Source of the DNA: Pseudoalteromonas galatheae
Lineage (GTDB): Bacteria > Pseudomonadota > Gammaproteobacteria > Enterobacterales > Alteromonadaceae
DNA length: 64,000 nt
Assembly (NCBI RefSeq): GCF_005886105.2
Contig: NZ_PNCO02000001.1
Coordinates: 3,613,501 to 3,677,500, forward strand
Reading direction: 5' to 3'
Notes under the pieces: model-generated
The model's database searches: none
What the model was told of the DNA's origin: nothing
Seen by the model: the letters and a program-made list of their open reading frames with translations, nothing else
In this document: piece by piece, positions 34,488-43,267 of the stretch
How the letters are laid out: each line of letters starts with the position of its first letter
Numbering within the stretch: the stretch's first letter is position 1
Made by a program: the position numbers and the translations under genes

Positions 34488-35519
34488 ATGAATAACGTTA
34501 GCACGCTTTCAATTGATCTAGCAAAAAATGTATTCCAACTTTTATCGTTTGATAAGCAAGGTAATAAATGTTTTTCCAGAAGGTTAGATAGAGCAAAGCT
34601 CTTGCAAACATTGACCCAATTACCTGCTTGTAATGTTGTTATGGAATCATGCTCAACGTCTCATTATTGGGGGCGCTGCTGCTTACAAGCTGGGCACCAA
34701 GTTCAGCTTATCCCTGCGCAACATGTTACCCCTTTTGTCCGTGGCAATAAAAACGATAAAAATGATTGTATGGCGATTTATGAAGCGAGCCTTCGACCTA
34801 ACATTCGCTTTGTTCCTGTAAAAACAGAGCATCAACAAGCAATCCTAGCACTACATCGTTATCGGGAACGGCTCATACATAATCGAACTGCCTGCATCAA
34901 CCAAACATGTGGTTTGTTACTTGAATTTGGCATCGTCATCAAGAAGAGCTTAAAGTCTTTTCGTGCAACCATTGCTGATCTGCTCAACCGTAATTTACAT
35001 GGAGCTTTAAATCTACTCCTCAGAGACGTTTATGAAGAAATGCAAAAGTTAGACGCCAATATTAAAAATGTAGAGGCACAATTTAAGCAGTTTAATGAAC
35101 AGAGCCAAGCTGCTCAAATTATCCAATCCATCCCCGGAATTGGGATTATCAACGCATCGGCATTGAGTGCCACAATAGATAAAGGGCAAGCATTTTCTAA
35201 TAAAAAGGAGTTGGCTGTGTGGCTTGGGATCACACCACGTCAATATGCTTCGGGTGAAACCAAGAAGATGGGAGGGATCACCAAACGAGGTGATCGTTAT
35301 CTAAGAAAACAACTCATTCATGGTGCCCGTACAGTGGTCAATCATGCGCACAAAAAGCAGGATGATTTAAACAAATGGATCAACGCATTGGTAGAACGTC
35401 GCGGTAAAAATAAAGCGGTGGTGGCCACGGCCCACCGATTGGCTCGCTTAATGTGGATATTGCTACAAAGAAATGAACCTTATAAAGCCCAATATACACA
35501 AAGTGAGGCGCAATCATGA
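34488..35519 (+). CDS. IS110-family (IS1111-type) DEDD transposase
   Basis: 343 residues from the ATG at 34488, which has AGGAGA just upstream; an earlier in-frame ATG at 34458 lacks support. The N-terminal RuvC-like DEDD domain shows SIDLAKNVFQ (first Asp), VVMESC (Glu), and NKNDKNDC with the last aspartates. The C-terminal transposase domain contains IQSIPGIGIINASALSA and GITKRGDRYLRKQLIHGAR, with the conserved serine expected in the ASGE segment. It looks intact. Confidence 0.93.
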   Translation: MNNVSTLSIDLAKNVFQLLSFDKQGNKCFSRRLDRAKLLQTLTQLPACNVVMESCSTSHYWGRCCLQAGHQVQLIPAQHVTPFVRGNKNDKNDCMAIYEASLRPNIRFVPVKTEHQQAILALHRYRERLIHNRTACINQTCGLLLEFGIVIKKSLKSFRATIADLLNRNLHGALNLLLRDVYEEMQKLDANIKNVEAQFKQFNEQSQAAQIIQSIPGIGIINASALSATIDKGQAFSNKKELAVWLGITPRQYASGETKKMGGITKRGDRYLRKQLIHGARTVVNHAHKKQDDLNKWINALVERRGKNKAVVATAHRLARLMWILLQRNEPYKAQYTQSEAQS

Positions 35520-35740
35520 CTCAAATTATGGCTATTAAGGAGCCCGGTCGTGACAAGGGCCTCGAGCCCGAGTGGGTGTTTATGAGCCCTTGATAGCCAT
35601 ATTCTCATTGCTGTAAACATAACGATGAACAAAAGGTCAAACCTACCTAGTTAAACCCGTTATAGGCAAGGCATTCAATGCCGCGTGGGTGTATTCTACT
35701 TTTTGGGTGGCTAGGTTCGAAACTCATTAGGGGCGCTGAA
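35520..35740 (+). ncRNA. Predicted bridge-RNA region at the 3' end of the IS1111-type element
   Basis: Bridge RNAs of IS1111-type elements are coded between the transposase stop and the right end. Here 35528-35540 (ATGGCTATTAAGG) can pair with 35588-35600 (CCTTGATAGCCAT) over 13 positions, one of them G-U, enclosing a GGGCCTCGAGCCC hairpin at about 35557. The paired-arm design fits a structured RNA. The target- and donor-binding loops are not assigned. Confidence 0.4.
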
Positions 35741-35848
35741 AGTCAGTTAAGCCCGAATATATGTCAGAGCAGCACCTTATTTAGGGTGACTCAAAGTGAC
35801 TGTTTATCAATACATACAAATAGTAAATGAGAGATAAATAAAAGAAGC

Positions 35849-36001
35849 AACAAGGCTGTTAAAACAACCTTGTTGGATGAGTATTACTTGACAGCAGCAG
35901 AGCGTCCATATATGTCTGTGTAAGTAACATGTGTAAGTAACAAGGCTGTTAAAACAACCTTGTTGGATGAGTATTACTTGACAGCAGCAGAACGTCCATA
36001 T
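35849..36001 (-). repeat. 90-bp tandem duplication of a lost gene's tail plus terminator hairpin
   Basis: Positions 35849-35911 and 35939-36001 are identical but for one base, with a 90-base period and weaker similarity beyond. On the minus strand each copy reads LYGRSAAVK or IYGRSAAVK followed by TAA, then a hairpin AACAAGG..TTGTT / AACAGCCTTGTT. They appear to be the end of a gene that is no longer present. The copies follow the hydrolase stop codon and may serve as its terminators. Confidence 0.6.
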
Positions 36002-36004
36002 AAA

Positions 36005-37696
36005 TCAGTGTTGTTTTTTCACTTTCAGTTCGCTCAACCCTGCTTGGAAAGTCTCGTTATCAGGGTTGAAGTGTAAACCTAACTGATAAAACGTTATCGC
36101 TTCTTGTTTTCGCCCTTCGTCTCGGGCATGGGTAGCAAGCCTTTCAAACGTCGCTGCTCGCGTTAATAGCGTATTCGGGTATGCTGCGACCCAGCTTTTA
36201 TATGCATTTAAGCCTACTTTATATCCGCCGTTCCTAGCATGCACAAAAGGAGGTTGGATGTCCTTGGTAATACGTGTGAGCGCAGTTTCAGGTTGGTCAG
36301 CATCTTTGTGAAAAAATGCGATATTGCCTTTGTATAAGCCAATCTCGGCACTAACAAACTGATCTATTCGATAACGGCCATTCTCTGTTGGTAAGAGCTC
36401 GTATGGCATTCTAGTACCAAATGAGTTATCTAAAAGTAACCTTCCACTTTTTACAAAGACGGTAACTGTTTCATTAAACGGCGAAAAAAAGCCTCTATTG
36501 ATATTGTAATAATGCCCCACCATATCCGAATGCTGAGATTTATTTGACGCAATTTTAGCGCCATTGATTTCTCGTCTCCAGTTGCGCTCACTAATTATGG
36601 AGCTAATTACGGATTCAATAACAGGGATACGGCTTTTGTGTGCTCCGTTGCCAAAAATGATAATTGCTTGCCCTCCCTCCATCGTCGCCATCACTTGTCC
36701 GCCAAACCCCGACCCGTAGCCTGAATGAGAAAACCACTCGAGGTTTCCGTCAGCCATATACCTCATCCAACCCAATCCCCATCCACCGGCCTTTTTTAGT
36801 GTCTGAATTTTAGTTGTTTCTCTTGCAACTTTTGATGAAATTACTGTTCCAGACTCGTGCCGTAAAGCACGTTGAAAATCAATTATCAGTTTTGCCATAT
36901 CTGTCGGAGTCGTCCACATCCCCGCAGCAGCCACTTGCGGATAGATAGGAAGCCCTGTCCCACCGGCAAGTGTACCGTCAAAATTGTGCGCTTTTGCGAC
37001 ATTCTTTGGGAAATTTGGACTACCGTATTGCTGCAAGGTGCTATTGGTCATTCCAATTGGCTCAAAAATCATATCCTGCGCTATCTGAGCTATGGGTTGC
37101 CCTACCACATCCTCAATAACCATCTGCGCAATAACAAAACCGCCTCCGCTATAGCTAAAGCGGCTTCCAGGAGGGGATTGAACAGTAATAGGGTCCGCAG
37201 GTTTCTTTAATTTTTTACCGTTTAAACTTTCAACCAGAGTAGGTATATCATCTCCCGTAAAATAAGCAGAATACCCGCTTTGATTCACCCCACCGCTATG
37301 GCTGAGCAAGTGGCGTAACGTAACGGGTTGTTCGGTTGTATATTTGTTTTCAGGGAGTTTCCACCTCCGCAGATAATTGTTTACAGGCACATCTAAATTC
37401 AGTCTGTTTTGTTCCGATAATTGAGTTGCAATAATGGCAGTTATCACTTTAGAAATAGAAGCTGCGCCAAAAGCGGTATGCTGATTTATGTCCGCTTCAG
37501 CACCATATTCCTTTTTCCCATACGAGCCAATAAATGCCACTTCGTAATTCTCCACTACCGCAACACTTAGCCCGGGCAAATTGTGCTGCTTGAGTAATGC
37601 TTCGAAGTCCGCGTTCGCGAAATTAACAGGTTGCTTTGCTGATGCCGCAACTGAAAACAAAGCAAACAATAAAAATAAACACCTTAAAAGCTTCAT
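36005..37696 (-). CDS. Secreted serine hydrolase, beta-lactamase class C/penicillin-binding-like, with TPR-like tail
   Basis: 563 residues with a signal peptide (about 1-20, LFLLFALFSVAASA). The beta-lactamase/transpeptidase fold shows the nucleophile motif SISK in FGAASISKVITAI (about residue 75), the tyrosine motif YSGGGF, and WFSHSGYGSGFGG in the KTG position, where the usual H/K-[ST]-G triad is HSG. The C-terminal about 60 residues (SWVAAYPNTLL... HFNPDNETFQAGLSEL) resemble a TPR pair. Members act as esterases, peptidases or beta-lactamases; the substrate is not predictable. It is divergent from the LytTR gene. Confidence 0.85.
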   Translation of the reverse strand: MKLLRCLFLLFALFSVAASAKQPVNFANADFEALLKQHNLPGLSVAVVENYEVAFIGSYGKKEYGAEADINQHTAFGAASISKVITAIIATQLSEQNRLNLDVPVNNYLRRWKLPENKYTTEQPVTLRHLLSHSGGVNQSGYSAYFTGDDIPTLVESLNGKKLKKPADPITVQSPPGSRFSYSGGGFVIAQMVIEDVVGQPIAQIAQDMIFEPIGMTNSTLQQYGSPNFPKNVAKAHNFDGTLAGGTGLPIYPQVAAAGMWTTPTDMAKLIIDFQRALRHESGTVISSKVARETTKIQTLKKAGGWGLGWMRYMADGNLEWFSHSGYGSGFGGQVMATMEGGQAIIIFGNGAHKSRIPVIESVISSIISERNWRREINGAKIASNKSQHSDMVGHYYNINRGFFSPFNETVTVFVKSGRLLLDNSFGTRMPYELLPTENGRYRIDQFVSAEIGLYKGNIAFFHKDADQPETALTRITKDIQPPFVHARNGGYKVGLNAYKSWVAAYPNTLLTRAATFERLATHARDEGRKQEAITFYQLGLHFNPDNETFQAGLSELKVKKQH

Positions 37697-37771
37697 AAAA
37701 CTGCTTTTCCTCTTAATAAATGTGCAGACCGCAGTGGTTGTGCTGTCATGTGTCTGAAAGTTATATAGAAT

Positions 37772-39397
37772 GTGCGTTTGAATATATCTACGAAATTCCT
37801 TTTTGCTCGCTTTTTTATGCTAACGGTCGGTTTTTTTATGCTAACGGTAGGGTTTTTTCAGGGTGTCACCTGTCTTTTTTCCAGACATGCTTCAATTTGT
37901 GCTGGCCACGTTTTACGCTTTTGTGTGCTGATAAGTCTCTTTTATTCAATAATGGTAAACGCCACCTCTACCGTTCATATCTCATCAGTATCTGTTTGTC
38001 AGGATGTATCTAAAAATACACAGGGAACACTGACAAAAGTCGAAAACTGTAGATCGGTGTCAATCAATCAGGTCAACCCAAAGCAATCATTAGTTTGGAT
38101 ACAAGTTCATTTCGATGTGGCAAACGCAGGGCAACCTAGGGGGCGCCCTCTTGGACTGGTTTTGTCAGCCGAAGCATCTACGACGGTTTATCTTAATGGA
38201 GTAAAGATCGGCCGCAATGGCTCGCCAGCTGAGGAAGCAAAAAATGAAGTTGCCGGCCGCATAGATAAAAGCTTCTATTTACCCGACAGCCTCCTGATAA
38301 AACAACATAATACTTTAGTCATCGAACTATCTTCACATAACAGGCTATTGCAGATTGATCCACCTATACAAAGGTTGCTTATCACCGATTATCAAACGCC
38401 CAAGGACTACCTTGCAAACCACTACCTACCTGTATTTATCCCGCTTGGTATTTTAATTATCGGTTTTACCTATTCATCTGTATTAGCCTTGCAAAGTAAT
38501 AACACCAAGCAAAATCTATTCATCCCTGTTGCATCGCTTTTCGCAGTTATCCAATTAATTGCTGAAGTATCACGCGGATTGTTTGATTATAGTTACCCAT
38601 ACAATGGGATCAGGATGCTAACTATTCTTTGCTCAAGCTTAATAGTTTCATTCTTTTTATTGAGTTATGTATGTAAACGCTTTTTAACAAAAAGGAGAAA
38701 AACAGCCTTAACCGTTGCTTGTATAACAACCCTCATATTTGTCTTGTTACTGGATCATTTTGAATCAAAAACGCTTGCATCAGTACTGCTCCCTATGGGA
38801 ATAGGCACATTAATTACCGGGTATGCTGCGATACAGAAAGCCCGCAACGCGCTGTCACATAGCGTTGCACTGTTTGCGTTTGTTCTATTGACTGCAAGTA
38901 GCCCAAACCAGTTTTTAGATATTTATTACTACTATTGCATTGCTTTGCTTTTCGTCTTCTTTTTTGCTCAACATGCTACCGATTATAAGAAAGAGCAGGA
39001 AAAAAAGCGGTTTGAGCAAGATCGGGCAGATCGATTACAGCGCATATTGGACGAACATAAAGAACGGGAGCAACCAACTAAAATAAAAATCAACCATGCT
39101 GGAAAAACAGACTTTATATCTTGCGAAGAAATTTGTTTTTGTAAGGGGGCGAGAGATTATGTTGAGCTGGTTATAAATAATAGGGGAAGTGTATTGCACC
39201 ACAACAGCTTGTCTGAACTCGAAAGTACACTTCCTGCCACTTTTTTACGGGTTCATCGCTCGTATATAGTGAATACTCAGTTCATAACATCCTTATCCAG
39301 AAGCGCATCAGGAACTGGCATTTTACATTTATCGACAGGTGACGAAGTCCCTGTTAGTCGCAGGATCATGCCCAAAGTTCGCGACGCATTAGGTTAG
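37772..39397 (+). CDS. Membrane-bound LytTR-type transcription regulator
   Basis: 541 residues from the GTG at 37772; ATGs at 37817 and 37838 are also possible. There is an N-terminal hydrophobic segment, an extracytoplasmic beta-rich domain (about 60-210), then six or seven transmembrane helices (about 215-400), a short coiled coil (YKKEQEKKRFEQDRADRLQR) and a C-terminal LytTR DNA-binding domain (about 440-540, FISCEEICFCKGARDYVEL then FLRVHRSYIVN). This is a one-component membrane sensor. Its divergent neighbour, the serine hydrolase, is the likeliest target, by position only. Confidence 0.85.
   Translation: MRLNISTKFLFARFFMLTVGFFMLTVGFFQGVTCLFSRHASICAGHVLRFCVLISLFYSIMVNATSTVHISSVSVCQDVSKNTQGTLTKVENCRSVSINQVNPKQSLVWIQVHFDVANAGQPRGRPLGLVLSAEASTTVYLNGVKIGRNGSPAEEAKNEVAGRIDKSFYLPDSLLIKQHNTLVIELSSHNRLLQIDPPIQRLLITDYQTPKDYLANHYLPVFIPLGILIIGFTYSSVLALQSNNTKQNLFIPVASLFAVIQLIAEVSRGLFDYSYPYNGIRMLTILCSSLIVSFFLLSYVCKRFLTKRRKTALTVACITTLIFVLLLDHFESKTLASVLLPMGIGTLITGYAAIQKARNALSHSVALFAFVLLTASSPNQFLDIYYYYCIALLFVFFFAQHATDYKKEQEKKRFEQDRADRLQRILDEHKEREQPTKIKINHAGKTDFISCEEICFCKGARDYVELVINNRGSVLHHNSLSELESTLPATFLRVHRSYIVNTQFITSLSRSASGTGILHLSTGDEVPVSRRIMPKVRDALG
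37817..37858 (+). repeat. 21-bp tandem duplication at the start of the LytTR gene
   Basis: Two adjacent copies of ATGCTAACGGTcGG followed by T-tracts, each coding MLTVGFF. Each copy provides an in-frame ATG, and the duplication lengthens the N-terminal hydrophobic segment. Confidence 0.7.
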
Positions 39398-39768
39398 ACG
39401 GCTATCCAAATTAGACACTATTAGGCAAAAAAGCCGTTGCAATTAGTGTGTGACTTAGGAATATAGCTTCATCTAAGTCACAAAAAAATGTAGGAGATGA
39501 ATAAAGTTTTATACTAATTGCTACTATCAAGTCCGAATCAAGCTACAACTGAGTATTAAAGTATCATACTCGTTGTGGGACAAAAACGAGCTAGGTCGTC
39601 AGCTGTATTAGATGAATTTCATATAAAAATTTCTATGTGCTACTAATGATCAATTAAGGGGGAGCAACGCTTCCAACCAAACCTAAAGCATTGTGCCATA
39701 AACACTAAATTTGAAGTAGAAACAAAAATGCCGAGCGTTGTGAATCCCTCTTAAATTGCTTGTTAGTA
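39398..39768. other. Region holding remnants of Tn7-like ends
   Basis: 371 bases with no gene. It holds a right-end-like remnant up to 39482 and a left-end-like sequence from 39489, listed separately. A perfect 10-bp inverted repeat TGTGACTTAG/CTAAGTCACA lies at about 39449-39482. Confidence 0.5.
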
Positions 39769-40716
39769 TTATTTTCCCAAGGCCTTCTCAATGTTTTCTC
39801 TGTATAAAACTGTCTGATCATTTTCATAAAGCTCATTTGCAATTAGTTTTAAACCAGAGGCTATCTCAGTGATATCGAAAGGGGCATTTTTTCTCTTACC
39901 CTTAAACGAATACAGATAATGAATACCATCTTTGTAAAGAATCCTGTCAAACCTTTCAAAGTTTGCATAAGAACCTTTTTCATTCATTGTAATGACTAGG
40001 CTACCTTCCAAATATGGAAGTTCGTTTGCCTTACATTTATATGTAGATAGTCGATAACTTTCTTTTGACTCAACTTCTGGTTCTTTGCCTTCAATGAGTA
40101 TAAATGCTTGTTCATATGTCTCAGGTTCTATATCACTGTCCCAGATAAACAAAGGAATTGCTTGATTATGATCGTCTGCAAGCCATGTTTGAAGGTTAGA
40201 TTTTATATTACCTGCTTGGTTGGCCGATTGAGACTCTATAAATGACTGCCTATACAGATTGAATTTTTGGTTAAATTCTTTTGATTCACTATTTAAAACT
40301 AAAGGTTCCGACTTTAAGTTTTCCACTTTCGATATGTACTCAAGATATAGCTCTTCTGAGTCGATCCGGACAAGAGTATCTCGCTTCAAACTAACACCTA
40401 ATGATGTGAAGTTAGCACTTCCGATGAGAACTATATTTGGTTCAATTAGGTATAGCTTCCAATGTGTACTCATTCCATAGCGGAAATCCATATACAGACT
40501 CAAATTTTCAGTTTTCGATTCGATAAGGTTCTCTATGTATTTCGGGGATGAGAACGAGTTAATTGTTCCAATAATTAGTTCTACTTTGTTTGTAGTTGCT
40601 AGATTTATTATTATTGACTCTGTACCGCTAGCAAAGGCTGAAACGATGGTTATTTTTGAGTTGTTAACACTATCAAAAAGCTGTTCTAAATCACTAAAGT
40701 TATCAAAAATTTTCAC
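39769..40716 (-). CDS. PLD-family (HKD) nuclease-like protein
   Basis: 315 residues with no signal peptide. One phospholipase-D/HKD motif: H85-W-K87 followed by GSANFTS at about 99-105, the form found in PLD-type nucleases and restriction enzymes such as the NgoFVII/BfiI group. The N-terminus ITIVSAFASGTESII fits the same fold. A single motif implies a dimeric active site. The C-terminal half is unrecognised, with a YLYSFKGKRKNAPFDIT segment that may bind DNA. As cargo of a Tn7-like element it may be a defence nuclease. Confidence 0.7.
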   Translation of the reverse strand: MKIFDNFSDLEQLFDSVNNSKITIVSAFASGTESIIINLATTNKVELIIGTINSFSSPKYIENLIESKTENLSLYMDFRYGMSTHWKLYLIEPNIVLIGSANFTSLGVSLKRDTLVRIDSEELYLEYISKVENLKSEPLVLNSESKEFNQKFNLYRQSFIESQSANQAGNIKSNLQTWLADDHNQAIPLFIWDSDIEPETYEQAFILIEGKEPEVESKESYRLSTYKCKANELPYLEGSLVITMNEKGSYANFERFDRILYKDGIHYLYSFKGKRKNAPFDITEIASGLKLIANELYENDQTVLYRENIEKALGK

Positions 40717-40739
40717 TATTACCCTGAACTATAGATAAT

Positions 40740-40866
40740 GCTAACGCCGCCATAAACGGCAGAAAATAGCTGGCTAAAATTAGCGAGTGATGCACTTCGG
40801 AGTTGAATTCGCGCGTAGGAGCACAATCCAGCTGTTTTATATTCTTCGTTTTATGGCCTTATTATA
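40740..40866 (-). repeat. attC-like imperfect palindrome downstream of the small exported-protein gene
   Basis: Outer arms 40749-40757 (GCCATAAAC) and 40848-40857 (GTTTTATGGC) and inner arms 40761-40773 (AGAAAATAGCTGG) and 40828-40838 (CCAGCTGTTTT) form an imperfect palindrome of about 110 bp. It lies between two same-strand genes, like the recombination site of an integron cassette. The core triplets do not match the consensus well. Confidence 0.3.
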
Positions 40867-40869
40867 TGC

Positions 40870-41364
40870 CTATTTTCCTAAGCTTTTAAAATTAGATATT
40901 TCATAAAGTTTAACGCCTAACTTAACAAAATTCTGTAAGTTTCTTTCCTGGGTCGAAGCTCTAGGTTCCCACAGGCATGTTTTAGAATACCCAGGACCAT
41001 TTTTAGGCTTAAAACACCAAGTTGAGCCATCCAACCCTCTTGTATTGTCTTCCTTTAAGGTAGCTTGAACTATTCGATACAAGTCTTTCAAGTAGATGGC
41101 TGTATCGGAATCTAACTTTGCCATTGATTCATGCTTTACTGTTGTTTTCAATGGCCAGTTGGTTGAAACAGGTTCAATGTATTCTGACAATAAATAACTC
41201 ACTTCACCCGAGCAGAATTTGAAGTAATGACTCCCATGAAAAGAAGTGGTAATTTCAAACTCAAATAACTTGCCTCCAAGCACGTCGGTTTCTGAACAAT
41301 TAGGAAGATCGTTAGAAAATGCATTGAAGCTAAATACTATTAATAAAGCTAAGGTCTTGTTCAT
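40870..41364 (-). CDS. Small exported protein of unknown function
   Basis: 164 residues with a signal peptide (MNKTLALLIVFSFNAFS). The mature part has four cysteines (NCSETD, FCSGEV, TWCF, TCLW), probably two disulfides. The C-terminal segment WEPRASTQERNLQNFVKLG is soluble and helical. Not recognised. It lies upstream of the PLD gene with an attC-like palindrome between them and another before its start. Confidence 0.6.
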   Translation of the reverse strand: MNKTLALLIVFSFNAFSNDLPNCSETDVLGGKLFEFEITTSFHGSHYFKFCSGEVSYLLSEYIEPVSTNWPLKTTVKHESMAKLDSDTAIYLKDLYRIVQATLKEDNTRGLDGSTWCFKPKNGPGYSKTCLWEPRASTQERNLQNFVKLGVKLYEISNFKSLGK

Positions 41365-41733
41365 AACTTAAAAGGCATATAACACTTTAGTATTTATGCG
41401 ACACGCAGCTTGTGTTGCATAATCGCTTGTTGGACTGAGCCGCTACCTGCTCGGTGTTACAGAGTTGGTGTTGTTTATGCTATAGCTTACTTAGAAAAAA
41501 TAGGCTTTTTGGAGAGTCTCTCCTAGCTAGTGTAATCAGTTTAGCTAGTGTTACGTAAGCTTTCCCTGCATTGCTCAGCGCTTATTATGTATTCATTACA
41601 CCTAAATTTGCCTTAATAAGCAATTATATTTTTTACGCGCACAGAGGCCGCTAGCCTGAACAATCAAGCTGGTTAACCAATTGATTTTACGCAGCTATCT
41701 AGCTGTTAACTCGTTCTACTTTGGTCATTGTTG
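41365..41733. other. Gene-free stretch with a second attC-like palindrome
   Basis: No gene seen. About 41365-41465 contains nested inverted repeats: GGCATATAACAC near 41373 with a partner near 41461-41480, and GCATAA..GTGT / ACAC..TTATGC around 41396-41423. This is directly before the start of the small exported-protein gene, as in an integron cassette. Weak evidence. Confidence 0.3.
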
Positions 41734-41773
41734 TGTAACTCCACCCAATTTAGTACAGCTATTTCGTAGAATT

Positions 41774-42598
41774 TTATGCAGCCTCAAGATAACCAATTGG
41801 TGTCATATCGCCTAGTGAATCATGAGGTCGCTCATAATTATAAATATCTAACCACTCATCAGTGATTTCACGTACTTCTTGCAGTGACTCAAACAAGTAT
41901 AAATCTAGCACTTCTTCACGGTAACTCCGATTAAACCTTTCCACAAAACCATTTTGGTAAGGACTGCCTGGCTCTATAAATTCCAACTTGATGTCATTTT
42001 TCATTGCCCAATCTTCGAGTGCCGTTGAAGTAAATTCTGGGCCATTGTCCACTCTAATCTGCTTTGGTTTTCCTCGCCAAGCAATAATTTGTTGTAGCGT
42101 TCTAATAACTCGTTCAGAAGTTAAGCTTGTATCGACCTCAATCGCCAGTGCTTGTCGGTTGAAATCATCCAGCACATTCAGTGTTCTAAAACGATGTCCA
42201 TAGCTTAATGCGTCACTCATAAAGTCCATTGACCACGATTCATTATGTTGTGTCGGTGCACTTAATGGTTCAGGTGTTCTTGTTGGAATACGGCGCTTCC
42301 CCTTACGTCTCAAGTTTAGTTTTAGCATGTTGTAAACGCGTTCAACACGCTTTTTATTCCACGGCTTACCCTTATTGCGAAGCCTTTTGAATAGCTTAGG
42401 CAGCCCCCACCTAGGATGGCGCTCTACCAGCGCAAGTAATGCGTCGATAACTTCATCATCTGACGGCCGTTTATGTTTGTAATAAAAAACTGAGCGGCTT
42501 AGCCCTGCCACTTCACAAGCAAATGCGACGCTGACGTTAAATTGAGCTCTTAAATGCTCTACCCAAGCTCTGCGCCTACTTGTTTTTACAGCTTTTTT
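41774..42598 (-). CDS. IS3 transposase OrfB (DDE integrase), expressed by -1 frameshift
   Basis: The frame is open from the slippery site. A GTG at 42511 is also a possible separate start (245 residues, MAGLSRSVFYY). The rve integrase core has SWSMDFMSD (first Asp), RVDNGPEFTS (second Asp) and NGFVERFNRSYREEVLD (Glu). An HTH_21-type segment (RHPRWGLPKLFKRLRNKG) precedes it. It looks intact, so the element may be active. Confidence 0.9.
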   Translation of the reverse strand, partial: KKAVKTSRRRAWVEHLRAQFNVSVAFACEVAGLSRSVFYYKHKRPSDDEVIDALLALVERHPRWGLPKLFKRLRNKGKPWNKKRVERVYNMLKLNLRRKGKRRIPTRTPEPLSAPTQHNESWSMDFMSDALSYGHRFRTLNVLDDFNRQALAIEVDTSLTSERVIRTLQQIIAWRGKPKQIRVDNGPEFTSTALEDWAMKNDIKLEFIEPGSPYQNGFVERFNRSYREEVLDLYLFESLQEVREITDEWLDIYNYERPHDSLGDMTPIGYLEAA

Positions 42599-42852
42599 GC
42601 GATGATATCCTCAAGCATCGAGTGCTTTAGGCTAAGCGTTGCAAACATATCTTTTAGCTTACGGTTTTCTTCTTCAAGCTCTTTAAGTCGCTTAACGTCT
42701 GAAGCTTCCATCCCGCCATATTTTGAGCGCCATTTATAAAACGTACTTTGGCCGATACCATGTTTGCGGCAGATTTCTGGCACAGGAATACCTGATTCAG
42801 CTTCCTTGATCATGCTGACAATTTGGGTTTCGGTGAACTTGCTTTTTCTCAT
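42586..42852 (-). CDS. IS3 OrfA (HTH protein)
   Basis: 88 residues. A helix-turn-helix (FTETQIVSMIKEAESG... ICRKHGIGQSTFYKWRSKYGG) is followed by a leucine-zipper-like coiled coil (LKELEEENRKLKDMFATL). The slippery heptamer A-AAA-AAG (minus strand, 42592-42598) just before its stop would move ribosomes into OrfB. Confidence 0.92.
   Translation of the reverse strand: MRKSKFTETQIVSMIKEAESGIPVPEICRKHGIGQSTFYKWRSKYGGMEASDVKRLKELEEENRKLKDMFATLSLKHSMLEDIIAKKL
42592..42598 (-). promoter_or_regulatory. Programmed -1 frameshift site of the IS3 element
   Basis: Minus-strand A AAA AAG in the OrfA frame (GCA AAA AAG). A -1 slip gives AKKAVKTSRRR and continues into OrfB with no stop codon. Confidence 0.8.
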
Positions 42853-42957
42853 CGTAAATTTTCCTATTTTAGTTAATGGAAAATTCTACTTATGAACTGT
42901 TTCATTTTTTGGGGGAGTTACACTTGGGATGAATCTTTATTCTTAAGTCACAACAAA

Positions 42958-43110
42958 TGTGGGACAGTAATAAAGTTTCATACTAAGCGGGGCTGTAGGG
43001 CCAGTATTTTGGTTTGAAAAATTGTGAATGGGAAAATATAGTTTCATACTAGATCAGATAAGCATCTCAGATGCTAACTAAACACAAACAATAAAGTTTC
43101 ATCTAATAGT
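42958..43110 (+). repeat. Left end of the Tn7-like element with three TnsB-like sites
   Basis: Sites share AATAAAGTTTCATACT or close variants at about 42969, 43035 (AATATAGTTTCATACT) and 43089 (AATAAAGTTTCATCTA). They are widely spaced, as in the left end of Tn7. Confidence 0.75.
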
Positions 43111-43267
43111 CAATTAATATTCTCATTAACAATGACAATTTCTCTACTTAACGATCGCTTATCAAAAAACAAACAAAGCTTCCACCTAAATATCAGTTAC
43201 TTAGCCCACAAAATATGGGGATTACTTACTCTTTACTAGCCTCATATTAATATAAAAGTTCTTTCTA

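Larger units (their letters stand above)
34390..35745 (+). mobile_element. IS110-family insertion sequence, IS1111 subgroup (ends approximate)
   Basis: It contains one transposase gene with a short 5' and a longer 3' non-coding part (about 220 bases), the arrangement of the IS1111 subgroup. Subterminal inverted repeats are expected; GACGCTCCC near 34421 and GGGGCGCT near 35731 are a weak candidate pair. IS110 elements do not make a clear target duplication, so the exact ends cannot be fixed from one copy. Confidence 0.6.
41734..42923 (-). mobile_element. IS3-family insertion sequence
   Basis: About 1190 bp. Terminal inverted repeats are TGTAACTCCACCCAATTTAG at 41734 and, at the other end on the minus strand, TGTAACTCCCCCAAAAAATG ending at 42922. 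There are two overlapping frames with a -1 frameshift signal between them. A possible TTG duplication flanks it. It sits inside the right end of the older Tn7-like element. Confidence 0.88.
39489..42952. mobile_element. Older Tn7-like element or its remnant (no transposition genes)
   Basis: The left-end-like TGTAGG at 39489 is followed by TnsB-like sites at about 39497-39516 (AATAAAGTTTTATACT) and 39551-39570 (ATTAAAGTATCATACT). The right-end-like sequence, read on the minus strand, is TGTGACTTAAGAATAAAGAT ending at 42952, exactly 5 bases before the next element. Cargo: a secreted protein gene, a PLD-family gene and an IS3 insertion that cuts the right end. No tns genes remain. Confidence 0.55.
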
